From the NCBI GenBank assembly GCA_022113835.1, contig JAILWY010000024.1:4406501-4470500 (forward strand): a stretch of DNA of 64,000 nt. Reading direction: 5' to 3'. Below the pieces are notes generated by a model. That model was not told the DNA's origin, did not search any database, and worked only from the letters and a program-made list of their open reading frames with translations. The DNA is from Atopsyche davidsoni. Its lineage: Eukaryota; Arthropoda; Insecta; Trichoptera; Hydrobiosidae. The position numbers were made by a program, and so were the translations under genes. Below, in pieces: positions 48,447-60,579 of the stretch (the stretch's first letter is position 1; every line of letters begins with the position of its first letter).

Positions 48447-49858
48447 GTTTGGTGGAAAAAAATACTTATATTTTTATCATTTTTATATAAGTGTCCCGAA
48501 AGAAAGTTAAAGTTTTAATGTTACAAATTTCGTTTCAATATTTAAAAAATAAATTCACTATTTATTCAGTTTATCCGAATTCAAACATATCGCCATGAAA
48601 AATTGACATTGTGGTTTTCATAAATAAGTAAAACGTGGTTTCGTGGTTGAAATATTGTCGGAATTTTTGGTGTTTTATTGTTTTGTAGAGAGAAATATCA
48701 TGGGCTTAAAGTATTAAGCATAAAATTTTTCCGGTTTTTATTTTTGCAAGGTGTTTGGAAGAATTATTTCGTTTTAAGTACGAAGTGACACATTAATAGC
48801 AACCATAAAAAAAATTCTCTTCTTAACGAATGAAAAAATATGTTTTGCGTTAGAATTTCACAAAACTTTAGCTATTTCAATATGAGTGACTGAAAATCGT
48901 GTTATGTTTAAGGATACAATGCATGATGATGGTCCCCGATACAAGCATGGTTTGCAAACGAGAACTTGTTCGTCGTGCAGATGGTTCCTGAACTTTCTGC
49001 TATGGAGTAAGCCAGTCTCTGATATCTCTCTCTGATGAATAGAATGTCATAGGAGAACTAACGTCAGGCTTTTACTTGTTCTAAAGCTTTACTGATGACA
49101 AGTTGTTAACATTACGTGTTAAGAAGAAAGTAGAAATAAATATAATTTATATTTATTCTCCCAGTGCATGATATTTATTTAGAATTCACGACTATTTACG
49201 ATTCATTCAATTCATTTATTATTGTTTGAAAAGTGAGGTTTAATACTGATTTCAATATTATTTTATGCAAAAGACTACATGTTTTTTAGTATTTTAATTT
49301 TTTGTGTATAATAGACCTAATGGTAAAAAAACATTCATAACATAAATAAAACCTGTAAACAAGTATCCGAAATTGTTACTCACATATTCAAAAGTAAAAT
49401 ATACAAGAAAAGTGTTAATTAAAATCAAAATAAACACTATCCATATTCATATACGGTGGAGAGTTGTTGAATATTACTAATATAGTCCAGCCCAATTATC
49501 ACAACTATGATAATGTAAATAATTTATATCATTGAGCAACGCAAACATGTTTTCAAATTGAAAACTGTCTGGTCTGATTTGAATAAATAATATATACAAA
49601 TTAAATTTCGTATAATTTTTTTGGTCATTCGGTAAATATAAATGTAATTATTATTTTCAATTTGATCACCCAAACACTGAGTGAAGAATATTTTTATTTG
49701 GTTTATGCGGTTCAGTCGATGTCTATTGAAATAAAATTGATTGAGTTGACAACACAATATTGGAAGCTCGCTGGAGATTCTCTAAATGTTTTGTTGAATC
49801 AGTTTTTCATTGATGAGTTGAAACCTGGACGTTCAAAATAGCAACCAAAATAGCAGAA

Positions 49859-50016
49859 ATGTTATTTTACAATCGAAAACTTAAAATACCATGGATTGGC
49901 CATGTTGCGAATGAGAAAGTCTTGACGATGTTAAAAAAGAGTGAGGTATTCTTTTATGTCCATTTTTTCAGAAATACCAAATTAAGTCTACTACTGGAAT
50001 TATTAAGTATCAATTG
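49859..50016 (+). pseudogene. LINE reverse transcriptase C-terminal fragment
   Basis: The frame reads RKLKIPWIGHVANEKVLTML and then VFFYVHFFRNTKLSLLLELL. This resembles the end of insect non-LTR retrotransposon reverse transcriptases (W-x-x-H/R-V-x-N-E-x-V-L ... K-R-R-K ... GH-x-x-RN ... LL-x-L-I). A related fragment lies at 51.95-52.09 kb. No other ORF2 domain remains. Confidence 0.45.
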
Positions 50017-50747
50017 GCTCTATAATTATTATAAAATAAATGTGTTATGTATATATTTAAAATGGTACTACATAGAGTTGGCACTACTGTGATATCACAT
50101 ATCATAATGCTGCATACAAAAGCTCTACCATCTTTATCCCGAATACCAGTACAAGCCGTTGCGTATTTATTCAGACAGAATAATTCCTTACCAGACCAGA
50201 TACGAAATTCACAATAGCTTTAATAAATTGCTATACAAATTTCAAAGAAAATTCATATGCAGGTACGGAAAATGTGGTTTATTGCTTAGAAATTGCGCTC
50301 TGATACCTTCCGGGACATCGCATGGACTCACAGTATTAAGATTATATTTTCCGGTTTTATTTCCTGTTATTCGGGAAACACATTTCGTTCTGAGAACGAA
50401 GGAAGTGATACTGTAATAATAAATAATATAAAGTTTATAAAGTTTCAGTTCGAGTAAGTCACAATATCACTCATGAAATGATGATACAAACTATTGAAAA
50501 ATCAAGACTCTTCAAACGTTTACCTGAAAGTATATATACATTTTTTTATTTATAGGTTTTTTTAATTATCCTTTATAAATAAAAACAATAGGAAAAATCA
50601 CAAGTAATAAACAAAATCCCATTACTTCCGCCCTGGGGGTGGTGCAGCCTCATCTAAGCCCGGTTCAGGCAATGAATTCATGAAAGTTTTATTTGCTCCG
50701 TGGAAATAGAAACTCGGAGTCGTGCCCTACATGATTATTGTATAAGC

Positions 50748-50812
50748 GGCCATTATATCCAACCCCGACATTAAATGGCTGCCGCCGAGACAAGAGCGCA
50801 AGATGGCGGCTG
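50748..50812 (+). promoter_or_regulatory. Cluster of YY1/Pho-like motifs
   Basis: GCGGCCATTAT (50748, minus-strand site), AAATGGCTGCCGCC (about 50773) and AAGATGGCGGC (50800-50810) occur within 65 bp in a GC-rich patch of a neuroligin intron. Confidence 0.3.
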
Positions 50813-51949
50813 CACCCGCTTCCGTTTTCATTTCAATGCAGCATTATGAAGAGAGCTGAAGAGGTCTCTTTGGAACCAAGAGAAGCAATTTCTTAGGTTT
50901 GAATAATACGAAGGAAATGCAATTATTATTATTATTATTTTTAATATTTAATTTGCATAGCAATATAAAAAAATAAAATAGAATTTTACTATTTTTCCAG
51001 GGTAAAATAAATTCGATAATTTAATTTCATAGGAGAATGAGCGAAACACGATAATGAATTATTGCGAATAAAATATCACGCATTATGAATTGTGTACTTT
51101 AGATTTAAAAAAATATTTAAATACATAAAATTTTGTGCGAGTTATTAAAATGAAACAATATTGATTAAAAATAGAGATTTAACGTATTCTAAAATTAGAC
51201 TACGTACATAAATAAATATACTTTTTTAATACGTCTCTGACGTTCTTAGCGAAAAAATAATATCTACCTTTACACTTCTTTTTGATCCTTGAATTTTATC
51301 AACCATCAAATTTATTTTACAATAAATAACATTAATATTAGAATAGACAAATCTTGTTTGCAGTTGCAATTTTCGCAGGCTTGCTGCACCTTCTTGCAAA
51401 ATGTCAACGACGAGTTCAACATTTAGCAAAGGCTTTCACGCCAAAAGTGTTTTCTCGCTAGAGCAGAGTACTCAGGATTTCAGGAGCTTCCTGTTTGGTT
51501 ATTGAAAATCGAAATAAATCTTTCATGAATGGTGTCATTGTAAGGGCAAGTCACGTGTTCTCATCTTTTATTTATTTCAGTAGCGACCAGAGAGCGGAGC
51601 GGAAGTATCAAGTGCTGTATTTATTTGAAAAATGTGAAAAACTGTACATTCGTTTTGTAATGCATTAGTAATGAATGCAATTCGTATTTCTTCATAAATA
51701 AAAATTATAAAATATTTTTTATATCTTTAATTAAAACCTATATGTTTCAAAGTATTAAACGGACAGTGATCTGCTTTTCAATAGTTAAATGAAGTAAGTT
51801 GATAATTTTCTCTTTAAAAATATTACCTATCAGAGACATAAGGTTGAAAAATAGCTAAGGATTAAAAAAATTATATGTTGTATCTGTTTTTCTTAATTAA
51901 ACTGAAGCCTGTAGACTTTAAGAGAATTTTTAAAATACCATAGGCCTTC

Positions 51950-52092
51950 AACGTCAAAAATAAAAGAGTCTTGGACATAATGCGCAATGAAAAAAAGCTC
52001 CTGACGACTGTAAAAAAAGAGTAAAATATTGAATTTGAACATATTTTTCAAAAGAAAAAACTAAGGCTGGAAGTTGGGAGTGAGCCAAATTA
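51950..52092 (+). pseudogene. LINE reverse transcriptase C-terminal fragment, second copy
   Basis: Reads RVLDIMRNEKKLLTTVKKE, a stop, then IEFEHIFQKKKLRLEVGSEP. It parallels the copy at 49.86 kb at the NE-x-x-L-x-x-x-K-K positions. It is strongly decayed. Confidence 0.35.
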
Positions 52093-53215
52093 GTAAGACT
52101 AGCTTAGAATTAATATATTTATACTGAACTTTATGAATAAAGGTACTTGAAAAAGAAGAAGTTGATAATTTTTCAGTACACATGCGTGAGTCCTGATTTT
52201 TTCATAAAAATTCATCATAAATCAAATTTTAGAATTCGGGCATCATAATTCTAATAAACGTATTAATTTCCCATTTGACATATTTGATTTCTACAGGTGT
52301 TTTATTGCAGTAGATTGTTGTATATAAAGTTCACCGACATAATTGATTGGTTTACTTGCTTATGCAATAAATCACACAGTAAAAATTGTTAGGTTTAATG
52401 CGGGAAGGAAACGTTTTTGATGGATCACGCGTCGATCGCAGGTGGGGTAAAATAAAACCAAATCCTACCTGCGATCGAAAGGCGAGTGCCAGGAAATTTG
52501 CTTTGTCACCGTAATAGAACGGTTTCAGTTTGCTTTCACTCGGGTAAGTACTTAATGAGAAAGAATTTATTCAATTTTAGCCTTTTGATGAAAAATACAG
52601 CAACCATTCCTGAAAAAACTTCTTTTGTTATTATCTGAAAATTGTTGTGTTTGAATGTGAAAACGCTTTTTGTTTATCAGAAATTGTGAAAAAATTCCTT
52701 TTACGCCATAAAATTTTTCAAAATTTACAAATCAACTAACAAACTATTGTTTATATTAATCAACAAAAAACCTTGCACGGAACTCCAATAATAGAATTAA
52801 CACATAAAATATTAAAAAAAGCGGTTTTTTGTAACCGAGGAGTTAAGAGCTCTTTCTCTCTTCAAAACATAAAAAAACAGTAGTATATTTGTTTTTATTA
52901 TTATGTATTTTTATTTTTTTTATTTGATATTTGATACTGTAAAGAGTTGCTTATGATTTTTTTGGTCATTCTCAAAAAATATTTTTATTTTATATTCAAT
53001 CGCATTCATGAAATGGCGATACATACATTATTCTTATTACCAAATATTGATGGACTCAAAAATAAATATGAAATGGATGCAATGTGATTTCTTCAAATAA
53101 CTTGCTTATCTGCCTTACTGAGTGTCTTTCGCTCAAAAATCTATGGGGAAGAAGAATAATATGAGGAAGAAGAGAGATGAGAATCTAATTGATCAAAGTG
53201 TGGAAGGTTAATTAC

Positions 53216-53428
53216 CTTATATTTATGGGGTGTTGGACTGGTCTCTCCCAGTCTGTGTATTCGTTCACTATGGTGGCCAGGATCTCTGCCAAATGATAAC
53301 TGTACGTGTTTCTGACAAAAGTTCTGAGGATCTTGGATCGTCTGTCTGCTTCGATTCCGTACTGGACATCATCCCCGCTAAAAGCGAAGTAGGCTTCGGC
53401 TCTGGTTACCCCCAGCATAAGATCATAC
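53216..53428 (-). CDS. Nlg: Neuroligin, internal exon (TRAEAYF segment)
   Basis: This 213-bp exon covers visible residues 91-162. The acceptor is tttttgcag at 53429 and the donor is gtaatt. It reads YDLMLGVTRAEAYFAF, then GDDVQYGIEADRRSKI and NEYTDWERPVQHPINI. It corresponds to the cholinesterase segment that carries the catalytic acid in active enzymes; here the Glu sits in TRAEAYF. Vertebrate neuroligins have NQGEG at this place. TDWERPVQHP matches the conserved (Y)TDW motif. The exon ends with AG, and the next exon supplies A to complete Arg162. Confidence 0.93.
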
Positions 53429-53582
53429 CTGCAAAAAAATGTTATCAGACATGTAAAAATAGAAAAAAAATAACAAAGAAAAGTTTCTTCAATAAAGACA
53501 ATAAAAAACAATTCAATGGTAAATTTATTGATTTTTTTTTATGAAAATCGGATTCATTGATAAGGTTGTGAAATCTTCTTAC
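53429..53582 (-). other. Nlg: Neuroligin intron, 154 bp
   Basis: Short GT-AG intron (gtaaga...tttttgcag) splitting Lys AA|G. It contains nothing else visible. Confidence 0.9.
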
Positions 53583-53730
53583 TTGGTGAGTTGAGCCACG
53601 GCACTCTTCCTGAGAAGCACGTGGTTGAGTATTGTTATGGCGTTTTGAATTCGTGGCCTCGAGGGGTTGCCTCCTTGACCACCATAGTCATATGAGTTGC
53701 TCTCCTGGTTAGACAACTGGTCGCCAGTAT
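53583..53730 (-). CDS. Nlg: Neuroligin, internal exon with a polar insert
   Basis: This 148-bp exon covers visible residues 42-91. Its acceptor is a run of T followed by cag at 53731-53733, and its donor is gtaaga. Phase fits both neighbours: AT completes Asp42, and a terminal AA joins G of the next exon to give Lys91. The first half is polar and Gly/Asn/Ser-rich (GDQLSNQESNSYDYGGQGG) and probably forms a surface loop. The second half (RIQNAITILNHVLLRKSAVA) looks helical. The loop has no counterpart in the vertebrate neuroligin sequences I know, where the segment after VDGDVIP is short, so it looks like an arthropod-type insertion. Only a 154-bp intron separates it from the next exon. Confidence 0.88.
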
Positions 53731-54689
53731 CTGAAAAACAATTTAAAAATTAAAATTTATAGCTATTTTCCACATTTGATTTTTGTTTTATGCGACTGCT
53801 AATCTTCTGTGTTTCATATTAAATTGATATTTCTCTAGCAAAAACTATGAACCATTGATATCGACAAAATCTTGCTTATGAAGAATTACGACCCAAACCT
53901 CAATCGACAAGAAATTATATAAATAATTTGTGTTATAGATAGCACGCTTTATGATATAATTATTTACAAAAAGTCTCCGCATATATATCCCATTATTAAA
54001 CTTGAAGGTTAAAAACCATTGATTCGCATATACTCTCATAACAGGAGTTTCCCTAATCCACATATGAAGATATTTTTAAGTATTAAAATGTTTGCCTGAT
54101 TGCTCTTTCAATCAGTAATAGATTGTTACATATTTCATAAGACTTAAAAAACCTTCTAATTTCTATTCATCACTAGATACAGTTATATCTCCTCAAACAT
54201 CATTTCCGATAAAGAAATTATGCAATTCATTCGACTGCATGATGGTTTTGAGCTTACTCAAATAGAAAATGCACCAAATCATCATCTATAATTAAAGCCC
54301 ATCAAAAATTTTATACGCTCAAGTACATTTGATTGAGCCTTTAAAGTATTCACGACCTGTATAATGTGCTATTTATAACAAATAATATGCGATGAATATT
54401 TCCCAAATTATCTATTGAACAAATTCATCAACCGGTCTAAGCACACCGAAACAAAATAAATATTCCCCATCCACCCGGTTCGAAATTCTCAAAAAGGCTT
54501 CACGGCCAGCAACCCCTGTGTTATATACAGCCTCGGGTCACAGGGCCCTCAATGCAACCTTCATCATCCAGCTGATATAGTATTCATAGTTTGGGAGCGA
54601 GAGTACGGAGAAGGAGGGGATGAGAACATCCATATTCAGGAAACGTTAAAGGGTTGTTTTGTAGCGCACGAGTCAAAGCATATCCAAGA

Positions 54690-55312
54690 AGCAGTTAAAA
54701 AACCCAATTTTTAATTATATATTTTTTTAATTATTTATTAAATTTATATTAATCAAATTCAATTAAAAATATTTTAATTTTATATAAGCTTAAGTATCAT
54801 TTAAAATTTTATGAGTTGGATTGATATATAATCTGCTTTTGGCTGTTTCATTTGGAAATCGGTGGTTTACCACATTTTTTATACACTTTTTATAAAGCAG
54901 TTAAAAAACCCAAATTTTAATTATATCTATTTTTAATTATTTATTATATTTATACTAATCAAAAGCAATTAAAAATATTGTTTTATTTTATATTAACTTA
55001 AGTATCATTTATAATTTTATGAGTTGGATTGAAATAAAATCTGTTTTTAGCTGTTTCATTTGAAAATCGGTGGTTTACCACATTTTTTTATACACTTTTT
55101 ATAAAGCAGTTAAAAAGCCCAATTTTTAATTACATTTATTTTTAATTATTTATTATATTTATACTTATCAAAAACAATTTTAAAAAAAATATTTTATATT
55201 AGCTTAAGTATCATTAATAATTTTATGAGTTGGATTGAAATAAAATCTGTTTTTGGTTGTTATATTTGGAAATCGGTGGTTTACCACATTTTTTTAATAT
55301 ACTTTTGATAAA
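54690..55312. repeat. Three tandem units of 206-209 bp
   Basis: Units begin AGCAGTTAAAAA at 54690, 54896 and 55105. Each contains AGTATCATT, TTTTATGAGTTGGATTGA and GGAAATCGGTGGTTTACC (TGAAAATCGG in the middle unit). They are highly similar, suggesting a recent or homogenised satellite-like expansion. Confidence 0.9.
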
Positions 55313-55805
55313 TTATTTTATTTAAAGGTGGTTATTGTGTTTCCAGTTTAAACTGACACCTTGAAAATATATCTCACTCATATTAGACTAGTCTTTTCTA
55401 GATTCTAGAAGTTTCATAAGATATTGATTTCCCGATTTTTAAATACAACAATGATGTAATATTTGAAGTAACAATGTTTTGAATGTTGCTTTTAAGTTAA
55501 AATTAGTATTTTTATTATCAGTGCCTAGGGACTTTCTACAATATTTATCTCTAGAAAACCACGAACAGACAAACAATATGTTTAGTAAGATAGTCACTAA
55601 CCATAAAAAAATAATCATCACAGAAAATATTTAATAATTATTCCAACGTAATATTTAGTGGCTTGTCGGAAATAACTAAAAATTATTTCAAAAAGAGTAT
55701 AAAATTTATCATCATTACTAGTAAATACAGTGTGTGTTATATTTTGGCATATTTCGTGGAAAAAGCACAAAATTGAAAACTACGCCAAATCCAAATTAGC
55801 CGGAA

Positions 55806-55842
55806 GGGCGGCCATTTTAAATTTATTCCAAAATGGCGGAGG
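55806..55842 (+). promoter_or_regulatory. Pair of YY1/Pho-like motifs, inverted
   Basis: GGCGGCCATTTT (about 55807-55818, minus-strand site) and AAAATGGCGGAGGC (about 55830-55843) face each other in a GC-rich patch (55790-55980). The near-palindromic arrangement could also be part of a transposon end. Confidence 0.25.
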
Positions 55843-58800
55843 CGCAAAATAGATCAGACAAAAGGCGGGAAGCGAGTCGTCCATAAAGAATTTCACTTGA
55901 TTGATTGATGCGAAGCCTTTGTATGAGATAACCGTACAGCCAGGGATGAAACAGGGTTGCCCCTGAGGAACACTGCTCGAGGATGACATCTCAATTGTGA
56001 TTATTATTATGAAAATATTATTAATAATAATAAATAAGTTATACTGAAATTTAAAATTTCAGCTAGTTTAGTTTTTAATGTTAGTTTCTATGACAATTTG
56101 AGCAGTGCTCGGGTTCGTTTCCCGTTAATTATTTATGACTTTATATCTTCTCACACATCAAAATAATGAATGTTATATTTCAAAATTAATTAAATATAAT
56201 TCTAGCAATTTGAAGCCATATTTAAAGATATTTATAAAAACAATATCTATGTTTCAATGACAAAATTTTCTTATATTAAATTTACATTATCGACAACCGT
56301 TTTAACCGCAAATGAAATGATAAAATTAATAAAACTTTAAAAAAATAAAATAATAAAATATACAGTCCAATAGCTTGGTTATTAATAATTCAAAGCGTTT
56401 TTGCATTTCGTCAGACTTTTTAGAGACTATGAGAATAGCTAAAGCACTCACAATAAAAAATCTGCAATTAATTATCATTTTAGCTACTTTTTTACTTCTA
56501 AGATGTTTTGTGGCAACCCTGAGCCGGGAAGTACAGATTTATTTTTTCTAGATGGGTTTTAATTTTTTGTTATCAGTTTAAATCAAACAAACCGTTGAAT
56601 TTGTGAATTCGTAAGCAAAATTAATTGATTGAACCTGTATTTTTTCGTTGGGTCATGTTTCAAAAGGAAGTTAGACTTGTGTGTGTGTTTTTTTTGTATA
56701 TAAATGATAACAGAAAATATATTTTTAAAAGTTAACAGTCGACGCAGTCCTTTATCAATGTATCATTTTTTTATCACGGCATTGTTGTCATCCTCTTTAT
56801 GAGTACGATATTTGGGTTTAATAATATAATATAGAAACATGTCTGGCTTATAACAATTGTGTTTAATGATTAAGTTATCTCTTTTAACATTAAACACAAC
56901 TTTAGCCATTAATTTTTATTGCGTATTAGGCTTTTGTATAACTACAACAATGCTTTAAATTACACATATAACAAAATAAATTAGTTTTACTTAATATTGT
57001 CAAGCTTAAAAATGTAATGCTTTTATAATTTTTTTAAGACCAGGTGAAACCCCTGAAAGGCAAAATTACTTATTAATAAAGGTTTTTTAACATTTGCTTT
57101 ACATTTTTTGTTCAAATATTGAGTATTATAAACTAAGCTTATCTATCGTGATATGCTTGGAGTAGTTTTTATCTGAAATGAAACCAAAATTCTCGAATAT
57201 TATATTTTTTGTTAATAATATGCAAATATTTGTGTATAAAGAAATAGACACTTTTTTGAGAACAACAACACTTTTGTGTTTTATTTATATTTTTATGCTG
57301 ATGATCGAATTAAAGCATCAGTACAAAACAAACAGCAATTGTCTTATTTGAACAAAAATAATAAAAATGCGTTAGAATTAATTTCGGTTTATTATTTTAT
57401 CATCTGGCCTGCACGGAAGCCAAAGCAAAGAACAAAAAAATATATTCACCTAACCCGTTCTTCTGGTCTGTGTATTTTGGGAGCATTCTGTTTATTTATT
57501 TATAATTGCGGGAAAAAGATCATTATATCCCAAAGGCGGTATTAATTAAGGGAGGCAATAGCAGCCTACTTTTTTTGTTTATAAATTGTGATAAATTGTA
57601 CTGAAAAGATTGTACAGAACCGGAAGGGGGAGAGGGTAGTCGAATTGTATGAATATTTTTAACAATACGCATACCGCGGAAAGCTAATTGACTTTAAAAA
57701 AATACACTTGATTTATTGGATGACGTTGTGAAATTCAAAAATAAAATATTTTGCTTATTTGTATGAATTAAACTTTTGACCTAATTTCAGTACTAATGTC
57801 AATGCAGTCATATATATAAAAAAAAAAAAAAAACAATTTGATATATGTAAACATGTTTTTTGTTCGTCTTGACTTTATGAACAATAATATTTGCGAATTT
57901 TTTCGTTTTGGTTCGTAAAAAAAAATTGTGTCTTAAAGTCTTAAAATCCCAGGAATGAAATATTATGCTCTTAACTAATTTGAGATCAACTCAAATAAAC
58001 GTCGATACAATTCAACTATTTTTCAAATATATTATATGCAATATTTTAATCATTTTTAAATCAAATTTTATCCTTTCTTTGTCAGGCAGAATTATAAAAA
58101 TAAATAAATAAAATGTTCATTAAAACTGCGTTATAATATACAAAATGGAGAAATTGTTACTTTTTCCCATTTAAACATGCATACATTAACTAATGCAAAA
58201 TCGTGTCGTGGTTATAGAAAAGAGAACTTGAAACATGATTTATAACAGAAAAAGGATGAATAGTATTAATAAATTACGAAACAATTAAATAGTATTGATA
58301 TTTATTCTGTCCATTATGAAAATATAAATGGTTTTGTTCTAAATAATTGGCGCAAAAAAAATATTTGTTTTACTTTGTTTTTATGTCCAATAACAGAGGG
58401 GAGGGAGTGAAAAGTTTAAGGTCCTTTTATGAATCCTGCTAAATTAACCTTAAACTTTCCTTATAGCGGAAGCGTTAATAACTGTTTTGTTGCTTTTATT
58501 TGTATCGAAATTAATTACAGAAAACAGAAACAGGGAATTTCATTTCACTTTATGAAAATGCTTAAATTTTTACCTTTATTTTGTTTTCAGTAAACAATAT
58601 TATACCCTTTTTATATGAAATATTGTGTGTATACTTCCGGAAAGTGTTGCGGTAATATAAAGTTAATTTTTGAAAAACCAAAGTGGAGGTATAATTAAAA
58701 GTAATAAATAAAACTCTACTTATTTAGTGGACCGAGTTGGAAACAGGTTAAATGATTATTTAATAAAATTATCAGGAAAGGTTGTAAAATGGATACTAAT

Positions 58801-59199
58801 TTAAATCCAAGTTGTAGTTATTAGATGAATATTTCATTTTCGAATAATGAGAAAAATTATAAAATAAAAAAAAAAACTGAAGCATTTTAAAAAGTGCTTT
58901 TTTTTAAATACAGCAGTTTTACAATTTTTCAATCGGTTGTACAAATATTGAAATGCATTTACATGACTACCAAGAATAGTGAAATTTGAATGAAAATGAA
59001 ATCCATAATTATTCGTGTTTCCGGTTTATTATTTCAGATTAAAATAATCACTCGCCGGTCGTTCCAGAACGCCGCGATATTCAAATAACGAATCTAATTT
59101 AAAATTCATAGACATCCGGTTTTCAGTCGAGTCCGTATATCAATTCGAAAATGCACCATTTTAATTGCTGCATTCGGATTGAAAAATATATTTTAAATA

Positions 59200-59392
59200 T
59201 ATATATATATATATTTCCTTTCCGCTCTCTCTACTCTGTTGCTTGTGCATGGCTGCTATTTTGTACCCTGAGCTTGTGTAAAAGATCGGTAATAGAGTAG
59301 TGGGCTTGTAATGGATGTGGTCTAGAAGTACTTTGTAGAGATTCTTGCTATTATTTCTACAGCCTACTGCAGAAGGAGTATCAGATCTCAAT
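59200..59392 (-). repeat. Dispersed repeat, copy B
   Basis: It shares GCATGGCTGCTATTTTGTA, AAAGATCGGTAA and GAGTAGTGG with 7.6 kb. On the minus strand it also shares GATACTCCTTCTGCAG with the repeat at 61.64 kb, so the two repeat fragments may be parts of one longer family. A short TA tract (59196-59214) abuts it. Confidence 0.5.
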
Positions 59393-59448
59393 GCGAGAGC
59401 TTTGCAAGGAAATTAATATACACAAACACAAGCACACATCTATATACA

Positions 59449-59973
59449 CAGTGAGTCCAAAAAGAGTATCGGGTATTTGTTAGTTCAGTAAAACAAAAAC
59501 TACTAGTTACCAAGTATTTTTTTTTGTTGATTATAAGAATACTAAATGGAAAATTATTTCGAAAAGATGATGTTATCCAAATGGTGATCGTTATGCTGCT
59601 AATAATCTTCTAATCTGGAACAAAGATTGCTGATAACACTCTGACACATAGCCCTCGATATTGCTGCCATTTCTGACCTGACGTTTTGATTCAATTGTCG
59701 TCGGATTATTCTCATAAACCCTACTTTTAAGGTATCCCCATACAAAATAATCAAGAGGGCTAAGGTCGGGGCTTCTGGGAGGCCAGTTGATGTTACCTCT
59801 ACGTGAAATGACCTTATTAGAGAATAATTCGTTAACAGCTTCAATTGATTGATTGGATGTATGGAAATTATTGGAACCACGTTCTTGAGTTGAAACCTTG
59901 AAACAAAAATTTTCGCAGCATACCTTTTCCATACATTTCAAACGAATACACGATACTCTTTTTTGACACCCTG
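59449..59973 (-). mobile_element. Internally deleted Tc1/mariner-like element, 525 bp
   Basis: Terminal inverted repeats of 33 bp lie at 59449-59481 and 59941-59973 and match at 28 positions; both contain AAAAAGAGTATCG. Between them on the minus strand is the C-terminal end of a transposase, so most of the coding region has been lost. Confidence 0.8.
59591..59941 (-). pseudogene. Tc1/mariner-like transposase C-terminal fragment
   Basis: The minus-strand frame reads ISRRGNINWPPRSPDLSPLD, then YFVWGYLKSRVYENNPTTIE. This is the conserved end of a DDE transposase of insect mariner-like elements (...NWPPRSPDLTPLDYFLWGYLK...), including the last catalytic Asp in SPLDY. The N-terminal DNA-binding region and first catalytic residue are absent, so the copy is non-functional. 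Confidence 0.75.
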
Positions 59974-60023
59974 TATGAAAAATTATTTGTGATCTTATTG
60001 ATCAAGCTAGAGTGTGAACTGAC

Positions 60024-60149
60024 CGATGACGACTCCATCGACACTGGGTCCAAAGGCGTATGCGAAGTCCGGTGTCTGAATGGGTGCTGAAAGAAGTGCC
60101 TCCAGGGGTCGGTCCCTCAAGCACTTCAGCAGGTGTGGAGGCGGCAGCT
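60024..60149 (-). CDS. Nlg: Neuroligin, internal exon (first visible exon), end of the central esterase-like domain
   Basis: Neuroligins are postsynaptic adhesion proteins with a catalytically dead cholinesterase-like ectodomain that binds neurexins. This 126-bp exon is the most 5' one in the window. The acceptor (...cttgcag) is at 60150-60151 and the donor (gtcagt) follows 60024. It starts with two bases of a split codon, reads LPPPHLLKCLRDRPLEALL and then FAYAFGPSVDGVVI, and ends with one base (G) that completes an Asp codon in the next exon. The motif FGPSVDGVVI is the hallmark of this stretch in neuroligins and related esterase-fold proteins. Visible-residue numbering used in later entries starts at the first full codon (L1) here. 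Upstream exons, carrying the signal peptide and the nucleophile-elbow region, are outside the window. Confidence 0.9.
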
Positions 60150-60579
60150 CTGCAAGAAGAAGAATTCAAAACGTCACTTATTACAATACTTCTCCTTCAC
60201 ATTTTGGGTTGAATTGATGGGTGAATGTTTATCGCGTACACATTTGCTTATGCACCAGTTTTTAAGGCGAAAAAAATGAATGACTGCCCTGATTTGCACT
60301 GAACTTAGTAAACCGCGTAAATCGAAATCAAGCTTAATTTCAGTCATTTATTTTTAATTAGAATGACAAATACAAATATATAATATATAACAATTTAATT
60401 ACTGCTATCGCTTGCGTAGAGTTTTAATATTAAATAAACGATTTCAGATCGCAGAAAACCTGGCAATGAAATCCATAATTAACAATTTTTTTTGGTAAAA
60501 CTTTTAAAGACTTCCTCATATTGAGTCAAGCGTTTATAAGTATTATTAAATAAAAGAGCTCGTTCAACATTTAGGTCAT

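Larger units (their letters stand above)
41263..53215 (-). other. Nlg: Neuroligin intron, 11,953 bp
   Basis: GT-AG intron splitting an Arg codon AG|A. It holds the mariner element at 42.8-44.0 kb, a 116-bp duplication at 44.8 kb, a short cruciform at 48.4 kb, LINE fragments at 49.9 and 52.0 kb, and a GC-rich patch with YY1-like sites at 50.75 kb. The stretches 45.3-48.3 kb and 52.1-53.2 kb are plain AT-rich DNA in which I see nothing specific. Confidence 0.85.
53731..60023 (-). other. Nlg: Neuroligin intron, 6,293 bp
   Basis: GT-AG intron splitting Asp G|AT. It contains a three-unit tandem repeat (54.7-55.3 kb), a GC-rich patch with YY1-like sites (55.8 kb), a dispersed repeat (59.2 kb) and a deleted Tc1/mariner-like element (59.45-59.97 kb). 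Between 56.1 and 59.1 kb I see only AT-rich DNA. Confidence 0.85.

Noticed and set aside
41263..60023. miR-932, known from a neuroligin intron in some insects
   Set aside because: I scanned by eye for its mature sequence on both strands in the introns and did not see it; it could lie in introns outside the window or in another paralog.
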